A stretch of 10,003 nucleotides of DNA, taken from NCBI GenBank assembly GCA_039933785.1, contig JBDTNL010000105.1:1-10003 (forward strand), in the 5' to 3' direction. Shown here one piece after another: positions 1-6,786 of the stretch (positions are counted from its first letter, which is position 1; each line of letters opens with the position of its first letter). Source of the stretch: JBDTNL01 sp039933785 (lineage in GTDB: Bacteria; Acidobacteriota; Thermoanaerobaculia; Multivoradales; JAGPDF01). Both the position numbers and the translations under genes were made by a program. The notes below the pieces were generated by a model. That model saw only the letters and a program-made list of their open reading frames with translations. It was not told the DNA's origin and did no database searches.

Positions 1-216
1 CTGCACGAATTTCCGCAGGATGCTCGCATCGCCGGCATGGCGGCTGCTTGCGCGGAGCGTGACGGGAAGGCGGGCGCGGAGCTTAGGCGGTATGTCGAGG
101 CCGCGATTCTGGCGGAGTACAGACACTTGTCGGGGATGTACGCGGCGAACGACTCTTACACTTTGAAGGCATACTTCGGGCTTCTGCGAGGCTTGGTGGA
201 ACCTGCCGCTAGGTAG
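1..216 (+). CDS. 3' end of an unrecognised protein (partial)
   Basis: Frame 1 is open from the first base to a TAG at 214-216 and gives 71 C-terminal residues. They are mostly helical and Ala/Arg/Leu-rich, and the last visible stretch contains YTLKAYFGLLRGLVEPAAR. I do not recognise a family. The start lies outside the window. The next gene begins 18 bases downstream on the same strand, so the two are probably in one transcript. The frame reads through without a stop and its composition is like coding sequence here, but it is too short to give a function. Confidence 0.6.
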   Translation: MHEFPQDARIAGMAAACAERDGKAGAELRRYVEAAILAEYRHLSGMYAANDSYTLKAYFGLLRGLVEPAAR

Positions 217-221
217 GTCTT

Positions 222-230
222 GGAAGGGGA
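222..230 (+). promoter_or_regulatory. Ribosome binding site that decides the GTG start
   Basis: GGAAGGGGA, ending four bases before GTG at 235. It overlaps the first codons that an upstream TTG start (220) would use, so it favours initiation at 235. Confidence 0.6.
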
Positions 231-234
231 TTCA

Positions 235-3210
235 GTGAGCGATTCCGTGGCCGCCCGAACGCGTACCCTCTCGACCGCTTGTCTGCTCGTCTGCCTCGTC
301 GCCTGTTCGAGCCCGGCTCCCGAGGCGCCGCCTCCGAAGGTCGCGCGGCAGGAGTCTCTTCTCAAAGTTGCCGCCAAGGATCTGCCAGCCGTCGTGCGGG
401 CCCGCTACAGGGTACAGCCTGATCGGCGTCTGCTCGCAGCCGTCGGCGCGCTCTATCAGTTGTCGACGGGCAAGCCCGCCGCCACGGTGCAGGTGACGTT
501 CGACCGAGATCATTGGATCGTGCTGCTGGGGACCGAAAGCGTAGGGACACTGCCCGAGTTACCGAGCTTCGACGACGCCACTCGGTTGCTCCGGGGATTG
601 GATGCGTCACTCAACGGTCGCCGCGAATCTACGGGCGAGGTCGCTGCAGGAGCGTGGCACTCCGGTGAAGTGGAGCCGGAACGCATCCTGAGTACGCTTA
701 CTTCGCTCAACCAGGCGTTCGGCGCCAATCGGCACGACCGAGAGCTCATGCGCTCGGCCGCGGACGGATTTGTTTGGCTTGGCTTGGTAGCCGACGATTC
801 CTTGGATCAGGCCACGGTGCTCTATGGCCGTGCCTGGGCGTTGGTCACGCTCGAATCGTCGATTGGATCGGTCGACTCCGCGGCGCACGAGGCGTTGCTC
901 ACTTCTGTGCTTGGCTACGAAACGGCGGCGTTATCCATTGCGGCGCGTTTGGACACCGACCATCCGGTGCGGCTCTACGTCAGCCGGGACAAGGCCGGCT
1001 TGGAGCGTGTCTGCTCGGCTCACGCCGACGACGGCCGGTGTGCCTTTCTGCGTTTGGCCTTGCTCGCGGATCGGGGTGATGCTGAGGTGTTTCGCCGCGA
1101 GCTTCACGCTTCGGTGTTCGGAAGAGACAGCTCGTTGACGGGGCTTGCCCTTGCGGCGCTGAAGGCTGACTTCAACGGCGGTCCGGGCGTGGGCCACAAT
1201 CTTGCCAAGGGTGCCATGCAGCGCACGCGACCGGGGGGATTCCTGGCCCGGCTTCGCTCGCTAAGGCCGGTTCGTTCTGCAGTCGAGGCGCAGACGAAAG
1301 CCTTCGAACGCGACGTTCACGATTTCGCGCTTGGGCTTCAGGGCGAGCTGGTGGACTCGCCGAGTATCGAGGGCTTCTATCGGGCACTCTTCTACTCGGG
1401 TCTTTATGGCGAGGCGTACTTCTATACCGATCGGCTGAGCGCAGTTCCAGCGACCGAGCAGTTCTCGAAGGCCCTAGCCGATCCGGCTGCCGGAACGGCT
1501 ACTGAGCTCAAACGATGGTGTGAGCTCCGCGCGCACGTCTTGTCGGGCTCGATGGATCTTGCACCACTGTCCGACGCGATCAAGACGATGGAGTCCGTGG
1601 GGGTTGGACCGCTGGAGCGGATGCGCTACACGGTGGCCAGCGTGTCGGCGTCGACGGATCCGCTGCGCAGAATCTCGATGCCGGCATTGTTTCGTCAACT
1701 GGACTCCCGTCCGTGGCATCTCATGGTCGCCGCTCGCGCCGCGGGACGGAACCTGACGAGCCGACCGCTTTTCGATCAGTTCGCTCGCGCGGCGGTGAGC
1801 GCCGCGCCGTATGACAGCGGTGACCTCTTGCCGACGGTGGCAGTACTCACGGAGGACTCGGCACGTTTGCGGACGATCGCCGAGGACTCTTCACTGCGCG
1901 ACAACACGAGGTGGTGGGCTCTCGCGTGGCTGAAGACGCTTGGTGGCGTAGACGATGCTTTCCTGCGCGAGCGCTACCGTGCGATGGCCGCAGCCGCCCC
2001 CTCAGGGCCCGCGGTGGACGCGCTGATCGACAACCTGAAGCAAGCGGGTGATCTCGACGGCGCGCTGGAGGCGCTCGCTGAGATTCTCCGACTCGAGAAG
2101 CCAGACCACTTCCTCGATCTGTCATGGGCACACCTGGTAACAAGGAAAGCCGGGCTACTGGCCGCGCAAGGACATCTCGACGCTGCGCTGGAGGCGCTCA
2201 AGCCGGGGCTTCGAGCGGGCACGGAGGAAGCCTTGGAGACCGGAGCGTCACTCGAGCTTCGCCGCGGTCACTTGGACGAGGGCTTGAAGCTTGCGATGGA
2301 GTGTGCGGACCGTTATCCAGATGCCGAGGACGCATCTGCCCTGATCGTCCGGGCCCTATGGATGAAGCATGACGTAGCGGGCGCCACCAAAGAAGTTGCT
2401 GGGAACAAGCGTGGTCTGGTGCGCGACTGGACTGTTCTCCTTCCAAACACATTTGCCGAAGTGTTCGAGACGTCGCCCGAAGCCGCCGCTCGTGAAGCCT
2501 TCGAGGCCCTCGAACGGGCGGGCGTCGCGCCGCACATCCTCGCCGACTTGGCGCTGGCGCTGGGCAAGAAGGGCGATCTGGAAGCGGCCCTTCGGCTGCT
2601 CGCTCGGCTGCATGACCCGCAGCCGGAATGGGACAGTCAAATTCGAATCGAGACTTACGACCTGCTGAGGGAAAAGAAGGGTGAAGCCAAGGCGCTGGAG
2701 TGGATGCGTCAGGTAGTCCCGGTGCCGGACAACGCATTGTCGCTGACCCTCTACCAATCTCGCCACTACGAGCTGCTCTGGGGTCTGTACCCTCCAGGAG
2801 CTGAGGGCCCAAAACCAGAAGTGCTCCGCCTACTGAAGGCAGCCTCGTTGCTGCATCTGAAGGAGCGCTCGAGCGCTCGTCGCGCTCAACTTCTCGATGA
2901 GCTCGAGTCGGTTCCGGAACCCAAAGAATTCTACGTGCAAGCCGCTCTCTTCCTGCTCGGCAAACGAAGCGAGGAGGTCGTGCTCGGGCCCTACCCAGAG
3001 GGCGATGCCGACGCGGCGACAGTTGGTTGGCTGATGGGGTTGAAGGCCGCGGACGACGGCCACTTTCAAATTGCTGAACCGTGGTTTCAAGTGGCCCTCG
3101 AATCGCATCTGCAGATGCAGCCGCCGCATGCTTGGTCGTTCGTCATTCTCGCTGATTGGTACAGCAAGACTCGGTCTTTGGAGATTCTCGAGGGCAAGGG
3201 CGAATTCTGA
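235..3210 (+). CDS. Large TPR-like repeat lipoprotein (991 aa)
   Basis: Predicted envelope lipoprotein of unknown function. The chosen start is GTG at 235, four bases after the strong purine-rich site GGAAGGGGA (222-230). A TTG at 220 is in frame but lies upstream of that site. The N-terminus has a basic stretch (RTR), a hydrophobic core and a lipobox L21-V22-A23-C24. Ser25 at +2 suggests sorting to the outer membrane in a Gram-negative cell. A Pro/Ala-rich linker follows. The rest is almost entirely helical. TPR-like helix pairs with the pattern G-x-L-x-x-A-L-x-x-L are clearest near residues 603-620, 646-660, 678-695, 777-795 and 942-958. No catalytic motif was seen. TPR solenoids normally bind proteins or peptides, so a scaffold role is an inference. 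Leu TTG and CTT codons look commoner here than in the exporter operon. It may be co-transcribed with the gene ending at 216. Confidence 0.85.
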   Translation: MSDSVAARTRTLSTACLLVCLVACSSPAPEAPPPKVARQESLLKVAAKDLPAVVRARYRVQPDRRLLAAVGALYQLSTGKPAATVQVTFDRDHWIVLLGTESVGTLPELPSFDDATRLLRGLDASLNGRRESTGEVAAGAWHSGEVEPERILSTLTSLNQAFGANRHDRELMRSAADGFVWLGLVADDSLDQATVLYGRAWALVTLESSIGSVDSAAHEALLTSVLGYETAALSIAARLDTDHPVRLYVSRDKAGLERVCSAHADDGRCAFLRLALLADRGDAEVFRRELHASVFGRDSSLTGLALAALKADFNGGPGVGHNLAKGAMQRTRPGGFLARLRSLRPVRSAVEAQTKAFERDVHDFALGLQGELVDSPSIEGFYRALFYSGLYGEAYFYTDRLSAVPATEQFSKALADPAAGTATELKRWCELRAHVLSGSMDLAPLSDAIKTMESVGVGPLERMRYTVASVSASTDPLRRISMPALFRQLDSRPWHLMVAARAAGRNLTSRPLFDQFARAAVSAAPYDSGDLLPTVAVLTEDSARLRTIAEDSSLRDNTRWWALAWLKTLGGVDDAFLRERYRAMAAAAPSGPAVDALIDNLKQAGDLDGALEALAEILRLEKPDHFLDLSWAHLVTRKAGLLAAQGHLDAALEALKPGLRAGTEEALETGASLELRRGHLDEGLKLAMECADRYPDAEDASALIVRALWMKHDVAGATKEVAGNKRGLVRDWTVLLPNTFAEVFETSPEAAAREAFEALERAGVAPHILADLALALGKKGDLEAALRLLARLHDPQPEWDSQIRIETYDLLREKKGEAKALEWMRQVVPVPDNALSLTLYQSRHYELLWGLYPPGAEGPKPEVLRLLKAASLLHLKERSSARRAQLLDELESVPEPKEFYVQAALFLLGKRSEEVVLGPYPEGDADAATVGWLMGLKAADDGHFQIAEPWFQVALESHLQMQPPHAWSFVILADWYSKTRSLEILEGKGEF

Positions 3211-3220
3211 CCGCCCCAGC

Positions 3221-3241
3221 AGCAGCGCGCGCGCCGCTGCT
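3221..3241 (+). terminator. Hairpin after the lipoprotein gene, possible terminator
   Basis: A perfect 7-bp stem, AGCAGCG at 3221-3227 and CGCTGCT at 3235-3241, with a 7-base CG loop. It starts ten bases after the TGA at 3208-3210. No T-run follows, so it is not a classical intrinsic terminator. It may stabilise the 3' end or act with Rho. Being an inverted repeat, it could work on either strand. Confidence 0.4.
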
Positions 3242-3256
3242 ATCAGAAACTTGCTC

Positions 3257-3312
3257 TTGGGCCCGCGACCAGATGGGTCTGGTCTAGGCGCGCGAGAAGC
3301 ACTTAGGCCCAA
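3257..3312. repeat. Nested inverted repeats between convergent genes
   Basis: The outer arms TTGGGCC (3257-3263) and GGCCCAA (3306-3312) are perfect complements. They enclose a second perfect hairpin, GACCAGA (3267-3273) and TCTGGTC (3278-3284), with a 4-base loop. For the - strand deoC transcript the structure starts about 12 bases after its stop codon. It probably marks the shared 3' end of two convergent transcripts. Neither side has a long T-run. Confidence 0.45.
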
Positions 3313-3323
3313 ACTCACCCGCT

Positions 3324-4235
3324 TCAATCCTTCGAGAAGTAATCCTCGTTCTGATACCGCCCCGTCGCTTCCTTCGCGAGCTGCATGAGCAGGTCGTTGG
3401 TGAGCGTCGAGGCGCCGATGCGGAAGAGATCGGGATCGAGCCAGGCGTCGCCGAGCGTTTCTTTGACCAGGACCAGCATGTGCATGGCCTGCTTGCTGGT
3501 GCGTACGCCGCCGGCGGGCTTCATGCCGATGCGGTGGCCGGTCTCTAGGAAATGGTCGCGGATCGCTTCGAGCATGACGAGTACGACCGCGGGGGTGGCG
3601 GCGGGCTGGATCTTGCCGGTTGAGGTTTTGATGAAATCGGCGCCGGCTTCGATTGCGAGGTGGGAGGCGCGGCGGACGTTGTCGTAGGTGACGAGCTCGC
3701 CGGTTTCGAGGATGACTTTGAGATGGGCCGCGCCGCAGGCCTGCTTGACCAGGGCGATCTCTTCGGCGACTTGCTCGTAGTGGCCGGAGAGGAAGGCGCC
3801 GCGGTCGATGACCATGTCGATTTCGTCGGCGCCGTCGGCGACGGCTCGGCGGGTCTCTTCGATCTTGACCGAGACCGGGACGAGGCCCGAGGGGAAGCCG
3901 GTGGCGACCGAGGCGACTTTGACTGGTGAGTTGCGCAGAGCGTCTTTGGCGATGGCGACGAAGTTCGGATAGACGCAAACCGCGGCGACCGGGCCGACGC
4001 TCGCATCGCCGGGTAGCGGATGGATCGCCTTCTGGCACATCTGCCTCACCTTGCCCTCGGAGTCTTTGCCCTCGAGCGTGGTGAGGTCGATCATCGAGAT
4101 CGCGAGCTTGATGCCGGCGAGCTTGGCGGACTTTTTGAGCGAACGCTTGGCGAGTGCCGCGGCGCGTTCTTCGACGCCGACCGCGTCGACGCGCGGGACG
4201 CGCGTGAAGTCGACCGCTGCTGCGAGATTCGCCAT
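3324..4235 (-). CDS. deoC: Deoxyribose-phosphate aldolase (DERA)
   Basis: A class I aldolase that cleaves 2-deoxy-D-ribose 5-phosphate to glyceraldehyde 3-phosphate and acetaldehyde, in cytoplasmic deoxynucleoside breakdown. The protein has 303 residues in a TIM barrel. The family motifs are all present: ISMIDLTTLEG at 46-56, DEIDMVI at 137-143 with the conserved acid Asp140, FIKTSTG with the Schiff-base Lys203, and GMKPAGGVRTS with the second active-site Lys239. The C-terminal tail keeps a tyrosine (Tyr299, in EDYFSKD), like the C-terminal Tyr that contributes to catalysis in E. coli DeoC. An N-terminal extension of roughly 40 residues makes it longer than the E. coli enzyme (259 residues) and like other long bacterial and eukaryotic forms. 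It starts with ATG and has no Shine-Dalgarno; see the promoter entry. The DUF2911 gene ends 26 bases upstream on the same strand. No other nucleoside catabolic genes are in the window. Confidence 0.95.
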   Translation of the reverse strand: MANLAAAVDFTRVPRVDAVGVEERAAALAKRSLKKSAKLAGIKLAISMIDLTTLEGKDSEGKVRQMCQKAIHPLPGDASVGPVAAVCVYPNFVAIAKDALRNSPVKVASVATGFPSGLVPVSVKIEETRRAVADGADEIDMVIDRGAFLSGHYEQVAEEIALVKQACGAAHLKVILETGELVTYDNVRRASHLAIEAGADFIKTSTGKIQPAATPAVVLVMLEAIRDHFLETGHRIGMKPAGGVRTSKQAMHMLVLVKETLGDAWLDPDLFRIGASTLTNDLLMQLAKEATGRYQNEDYFSKD

Positions 4236-4241
4236 GAGGCG

Positions 4242-4250
4242 ATTTTAGCA
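4242..4250 (-). promoter_or_regulatory. Extended -10 promoter of deoC, probably leaderless
   Basis: Read on the - strand, TGC-TAAAAT is an extended -10 element with five of six consensus bases. It is followed by CGCCTC and then the ATG of deoC. The six-base gap places the expected transcription start on the A of the start codon. No Shine-Dalgarno is present and no good -35 lies upstream, which an extended -10 can tolerate. It is inferred from sequence only. Read-through from the DUF2911 gene is the alternative source of the transcript. Confidence 0.45.
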
Positions 4251-4261
4251 GGACGAAAACT

Positions 4262-4876
4262 TCAGTGGGGCGGTGGCGCCTTGGTATCCGGCGGCGGTGG
4301 CGGTGCGGGCGGGTCGCCGAGGACGCGGAGCGGAACGGTGATCTGCGATCGTTCCCAGGCGATCGTCAGCGAGCCCTCTTTCTCTCTCTCGGCTTGGGGC
4401 GCGAGGTTCAAGGTGAGTGTGTCGATGGGGGTTTCCAGGGTTTCGATCGCCAGCTCCACGCGGCCCAAATCCTGGGCGGGATTCCAGTTCCAAGCGCCCC
4501 ACAGGTGCGCGATGCGATTCACGATGACCGTCCAGGTGTGGCTGCGCGGAATCACGAACAGCGAGTAGCTGCCGCCGGGCACCTCGACGCCGCCGATCGA
4601 GAGACTGGCCGTGGTGGTCAAGCGGGTGGCCTCGTCCGCGCCCAGGCGCCAGACCCGGTCGAAGGGCAGTTCCTGGCCGAAGATGGCGCGCCCGCGAGTG
4701 CTTGGCCGGCCGTACTCGACCGTCACGTGGGCCCAGGCGATATCGAGGGCGATGGTGGCCCGTGGAGCGCTGCGCTCGACGTGCGGCGGGTTCTGGGCCG
4801 AGGCGAGTAGCGCTCCACCCAGGGCCAAAAGCAGGCCCAGGGCGAGGGTTCGAAGGGGCGCTTTACCGGGCGGCAC
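4262..4876 (-). CDS. Secreted DUF2911 family protein
   Basis: A 204-residue exported protein with a Sec signal peptide: basic Lys5/Arg9, a Leu/Ala/Gly core at 10-24, and a probable cut after ASA at 27. The DUF2911 domain covers about 35-180. Family hallmarks visible are the VTVEYGRPSTRGRAIFG segment (51-67), VWRLGADEAT (75-84), a V-P-x-G-x-Y-S-L-F-V-I-P strand pair (99-110) and WTVIVN (115-120). The function of DUF2911 is unknown. It is common in secreted proteins of Acidobacteriota, Bacteroidota and Gemmatimonadota. The tail from 188 to 204 is Pro-rich with five consecutive prolines. The start is GTG (CAC at 4874-4876 on the + strand), set by the signal peptide and by a stop 33 bases upstream in frame. 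An AAGGAG site lies 26 bases away, too far to serve this start. It lies upstream of deoC and is divergent from tetR. Confidence 0.88.
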   Translation of the reverse strand: MPPGKAPLRTLALGLLLALGGALLASAQNPPHVERSAPRATIALDIAWAHVTVEYGRPSTRGRAIFGQELPFDRVWRLGADEATRLTTTASLSIGGVEVPGGSYSLFVIPRSHTWTVIVNRIAHLWGAWNWNPAQDLGRVELAIETLETPIDTLTLNLAPQAEREKEGSLTIAWERSQITVPLRVLGDPPAPPPPPDTKAPPPH

Positions 4877-4882
4877 GGCGCG

Positions 4883-4891
4883 AGTATGCCA
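4883..4891 (-). promoter_or_regulatory. Extended -10-like element before DUF2911, possibly leaderless
   Basis: On the - strand, TGG-CATACT (four of six -10 consensus bases, with a TGn extension) is followed by six bases and then GTG. The geometry is the same as at deoC and puts the transcription start on the first base of the start codon. A weak -35-like TTAAGG lies 16 bases upstream. The hexamer is imperfect, so this rests mainly on the match in layout with deoC. Confidence 0.3.
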
Positions 4892-4927
4892 GCAACGAGC
4901 GACTCCTTAATTGGCTGGTGGGGAGGG

Positions 4928-4957
4928 TTGACAATGGATAACGGGATACCGTAACTT
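4928..4957 (+). promoter_or_regulatory. Predicted promoter of the tetR-ABC operon
   Basis: A perfect -35 TTGACA at 4928-4933 is followed after 18 bases by TAACTT at 4952-4957. The latter keeps the three most important -10 bases (T1, A2, T6). The -10 lies inside the left arm of the inverted repeat at 4949-4970, so a bound repressor would block RNA polymerase. The expected transcription start, about 4964, leaves a short leader of about 24 bases before tetR. Confidence 0.5.
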
Positions 4958-4970
4958 AACGCCGTTACGG
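4949..4970. promoter_or_regulatory. Predicted TetR operator (inverted repeat)
   Basis: CCGTAAC (4949-4955) and GTTACGG (4964-4970) are perfect 7-bp inverted arms separated by 8 bases. The 22-bp total suits a TetR dimer. It sits 17 bases upstream of the tetR ATG and covers the predicted -10. This is the usual arrangement for autoregulation of a repressor and the transporter genes behind it. Control of the divergent DUF2911 gene is possible but less likely, because its start-proximal promoter lies about 60 bases away. Confidence 0.6.
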
Positions 4971-4987
4971 AAAGGACCATCGTTCCC

Positions 4988-5626
4988 ATGGGACCCAGAG
5001 ACCGCCGCAGCAGGGAAAAGGAAGAGCTCAAGGACAAGATTCTCGACGCCGCGCGTGAGTTGTTCGTCGCCGAGGGCTACGAGCGCGTGACCATGCGCAA
5101 GATCGCCGAGCGCATCGAGTACTCGCCAACCGCGATCTATCTGCACTTTCCCGACAAGTTGGCGGTGATTCGCGCGCTCTGCGATCTCGACTTCATGACG
5201 CTCGCCAAGCAGTTCCAGAAGATCGCCAAGATCGCCGACCCGATCGAGCGTTTGCGCCAGGTGGGCCGCGCCTACACCGCCTTCGCACTTTCGCACCCCA
5301 ACCACTACCAGCTGATGTTCATGACTCCGCTCGCGGGAGTGGACAAGTCGGCCGGCAGCGGTGTCGAGCGCGGTAATCCCGAGGTCGACGCCTACGCCTT
5401 CCTCAAGTGGATCGTGACCGACGCGATCGCCTCCGGTCGCCTCCGCCCGGAATACAAAGACGTCGATGAGCTGGCGCAGATGTCGTGGGCAGCGGTGCAC
5501 GGTGTCGTGTCGCTCTACATCGCGAAGTGCGACGACGACTGGGTCGAGTGGCGGCCGGCCAAGAAGACGGCGGCGGCGCTGATCGACGCCATGCTCCGCG
5601 GGCTGCTTCGCGAGTCCAAGACCTAG
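4988..5626 (+). CDS. TetR/AcrR family transcriptional repressor (WHG-type C-terminal domain)
   Basis: A 212-residue dimeric DNA-binding repressor. The N-terminal TetR helix-turn-helix spans about 15-62, with helix 1 ILDAARELFVAEGYERVTMRKIA and the recognition-helix region YSPTAIYLHFPDK ending in the family-typical Y-x-H-F-x-x-K pattern. The C-terminal ligand and dimer domain contains W167-x3-H171-G172 (SWAAVHGVVSLYI), which marks the WHG-type TetR_C family. It starts at ATG 4988, after AAAGGA at 4971-4976 with a somewhat long spacing of 11 bases. The permease gene follows after 14 bases. The layout (operator, tetR, permease, ATPase, adaptor) indicates a local repressor of the exporter, relieved by an unknown ligand. 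The ligand cannot be read from the sequence. Confidence 0.93.
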   Translation: MGPRDRRSREKEELKDKILDAARELFVAEGYERVTMRKIAERIEYSPTAIYLHFPDKLAVIRALCDLDFMTLAKQFQKIAKIADPIERLRQVGRAYTAFALSHPNHYQLMFMTPLAGVDKSAGSGVERGNPEVDAYAFLKWIVTDAIASGRLRPEYKDVDELAQMSWAAVHGVVSLYIAKCDDDWVEWRPAKKTAAALIDAMLRGLLRESKT

Positions 5627-5640
5627 AGAAAGGCAAGCCC

Positions 5641-6768
5641 ATGGTCGATCTCGCACGCAAGAATCTTCTCCACGACAAGCTGCGGTTCCTGATCACGGTT
5701 TCAGGGGTCGCATTCGCGGTCACCCTCGTGTTCGTCCAAGTGGGGCTGTTTATGGGCCTGCTCGACAACGCCTCGGTCACCATCGAGCACATTCCCGCCG
5801 ACCTCTGGGTCACCTCGCGCAACACCCCCAACGTCGACTTCTCGCATCCGTTTTCGGAGAACGCGCTCCAGCGGGCGCGCTCGGTCCCCGGTGTCGCGCA
5901 GGCCGACAACCTGATCGTCTGGTTCATGAACATCGCGCTTCCGAGCGGGGCGCAGGAAGGCACGCTGGTCTACGCGCTCGAGGACTTCTCGCGCTGGAAT
6001 CTGCCGTGGAAGGTGGACGGTGGCGATCTCTCAGACCTGCGGCGCGGGCCGTACATGTTCCTCGACGACTCGGCGACCAAGCGCTATGGGCCGTTCAAGA
6101 TCGGCGACTATCGCGAGGTCCTGCACCGGCGGCTGAAGATCATCGGCCGCACGCGCGACGCCCGTTCATTTACTACCACGCCGATCGCCTTCATGGACTA
6201 CCGCCTCGCCCAGGAGCTCAATCCGGACGAGCTCGGCGGGCAGACGACGTATGTCCTGGTGAAGCTCGCGCCGGGCGCCGATCTCGAGAGCGTGCGCGCG
6301 GAGCTTCGCCGCCGGCTGCCCTACAACGACGTCTTCACCAGTCACGAATGGTCGGAACGCTCGCGCGGCTATTGGGTCGAGTCGACCGGCATCGGTCTCA
6401 ACATGATGCTGACCGTGTTTCTTGGCTGCCTGGTGGGCGTGGTGGTGGTGGCGCAGACGCTCTACACCTCGACCATGGAGCACTTGAAGGAATTCGGCAC
6501 GGTGAAGGCGATCGGCGGCAGCAACGCCGACATCTATTGGATCCTCGGCAAACAGGCGTCGATCTCCGCCGTGCTGGGGTTCATCTTGGGGGCGATCTTT
6601 TCCTACGCTCTGCAGCCTGCCATCCGCAAGATCGATCTCAAGCTGATCATCACGCCGCAGATGATGGCGATCGTATTCGTCGGCACGGTGGTGCTCTGCC
6701 TGGTTTCGGCGATGGTTTCGTTCCGCAAGGTCGCGGCGATCGATCCCGCGCTCGTGTTTCGCGCCTGA
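5641..6768 (+). CDS. ABC exporter permease, DevC/FtsX (MacB-like) family
   Basis: A 375-residue inner-membrane permease. An upstream in-frame extension exists, but ATG 5641 is chosen: it follows AGAAAGG (5627-5633) by seven bases and gives the family's usual N-terminus, a short amphipathic segment (LARKNLLHDKLRF) and then TM1 (about 15-40). A large periplasmic domain (about 41-250) precedes three further helices at about 252-275, 306-325 and 341-362. The cytoplasmic segment STMEHLKEFGTVKAIGGSNADIY (277-299) is the conserved FtsX/DevC loop that contacts the ATPase. The protein ends IDPALVFRA, typical of the family. DevC-type permeases pair with a DevA-like ATPase and a DevB-like adaptor; the cyanobacterial example exports glycolipids through TolC. 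The substrate here is unknown. Confidence 0.92.
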   Translation: MVDLARKNLLHDKLRFLITVSGVAFAVTLVFVQVGLFMGLLDNASVTIEHIPADLWVTSRNTPNVDFSHPFSENALQRARSVPGVAQADNLIVWFMNIALPSGAQEGTLVYALEDFSRWNLPWKVDGGDLSDLRRGPYMFLDDSATKRYGPFKIGDYREVLHRRLKIIGRTRDARSFTTTPIAFMDYRLAQELNPDELGGQTTYVLVKLAPGADLESVRAELRRRLPYNDVFTSHEWSERSRGYWVESTGIGLNMMLTVFLGCLVGVVVVAQTLYTSTMEHLKEFGTVKAIGGSNADIYWILGKQASISAVLGFILGAIFSYALQPAIRKIDLKLIITPQMMAIVFVGTVVLCLVSAMVSFRKVAAIDPALVFRA

Positions 6769-6786
6769 TTGACAGACGGGAGACTC

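Noticed and set aside
2830..4038. A 402-codon open frame on the - strand across the lipoprotein end and deoC
   Set aside because: It is extremely Arg-rich, crosses the structured convergent gap, overlaps two well-supported genes and has no domain or start signal. It is a shadow of GC-rich coding sequence.
4869..4908. Possible leader peptide: AAGGAG, then TTG and ten codons ending at a TAA that overlaps the DUF2911 start region (- strand)
   Set aside because: The spacing is acceptable, but the start is TTG and the peptide is tiny with no attenuator-like structure. It could not be told from chance.
4984..4993. Perfect 10-bp palindrome TCCCATGGGA over the tetR start codon
   Set aside because: It includes the ATG and is too short and too close to the start to be a convincing operator. 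The 22-bp repeat upstream is a better one.
5485..5640. Upstream in-frame extension of the permease
   Set aside because: It overlaps tetR, is Arg/Gly-rich and would bury the normal membrane-entry N-terminus. A ribosome binding site supports ATG 5641.
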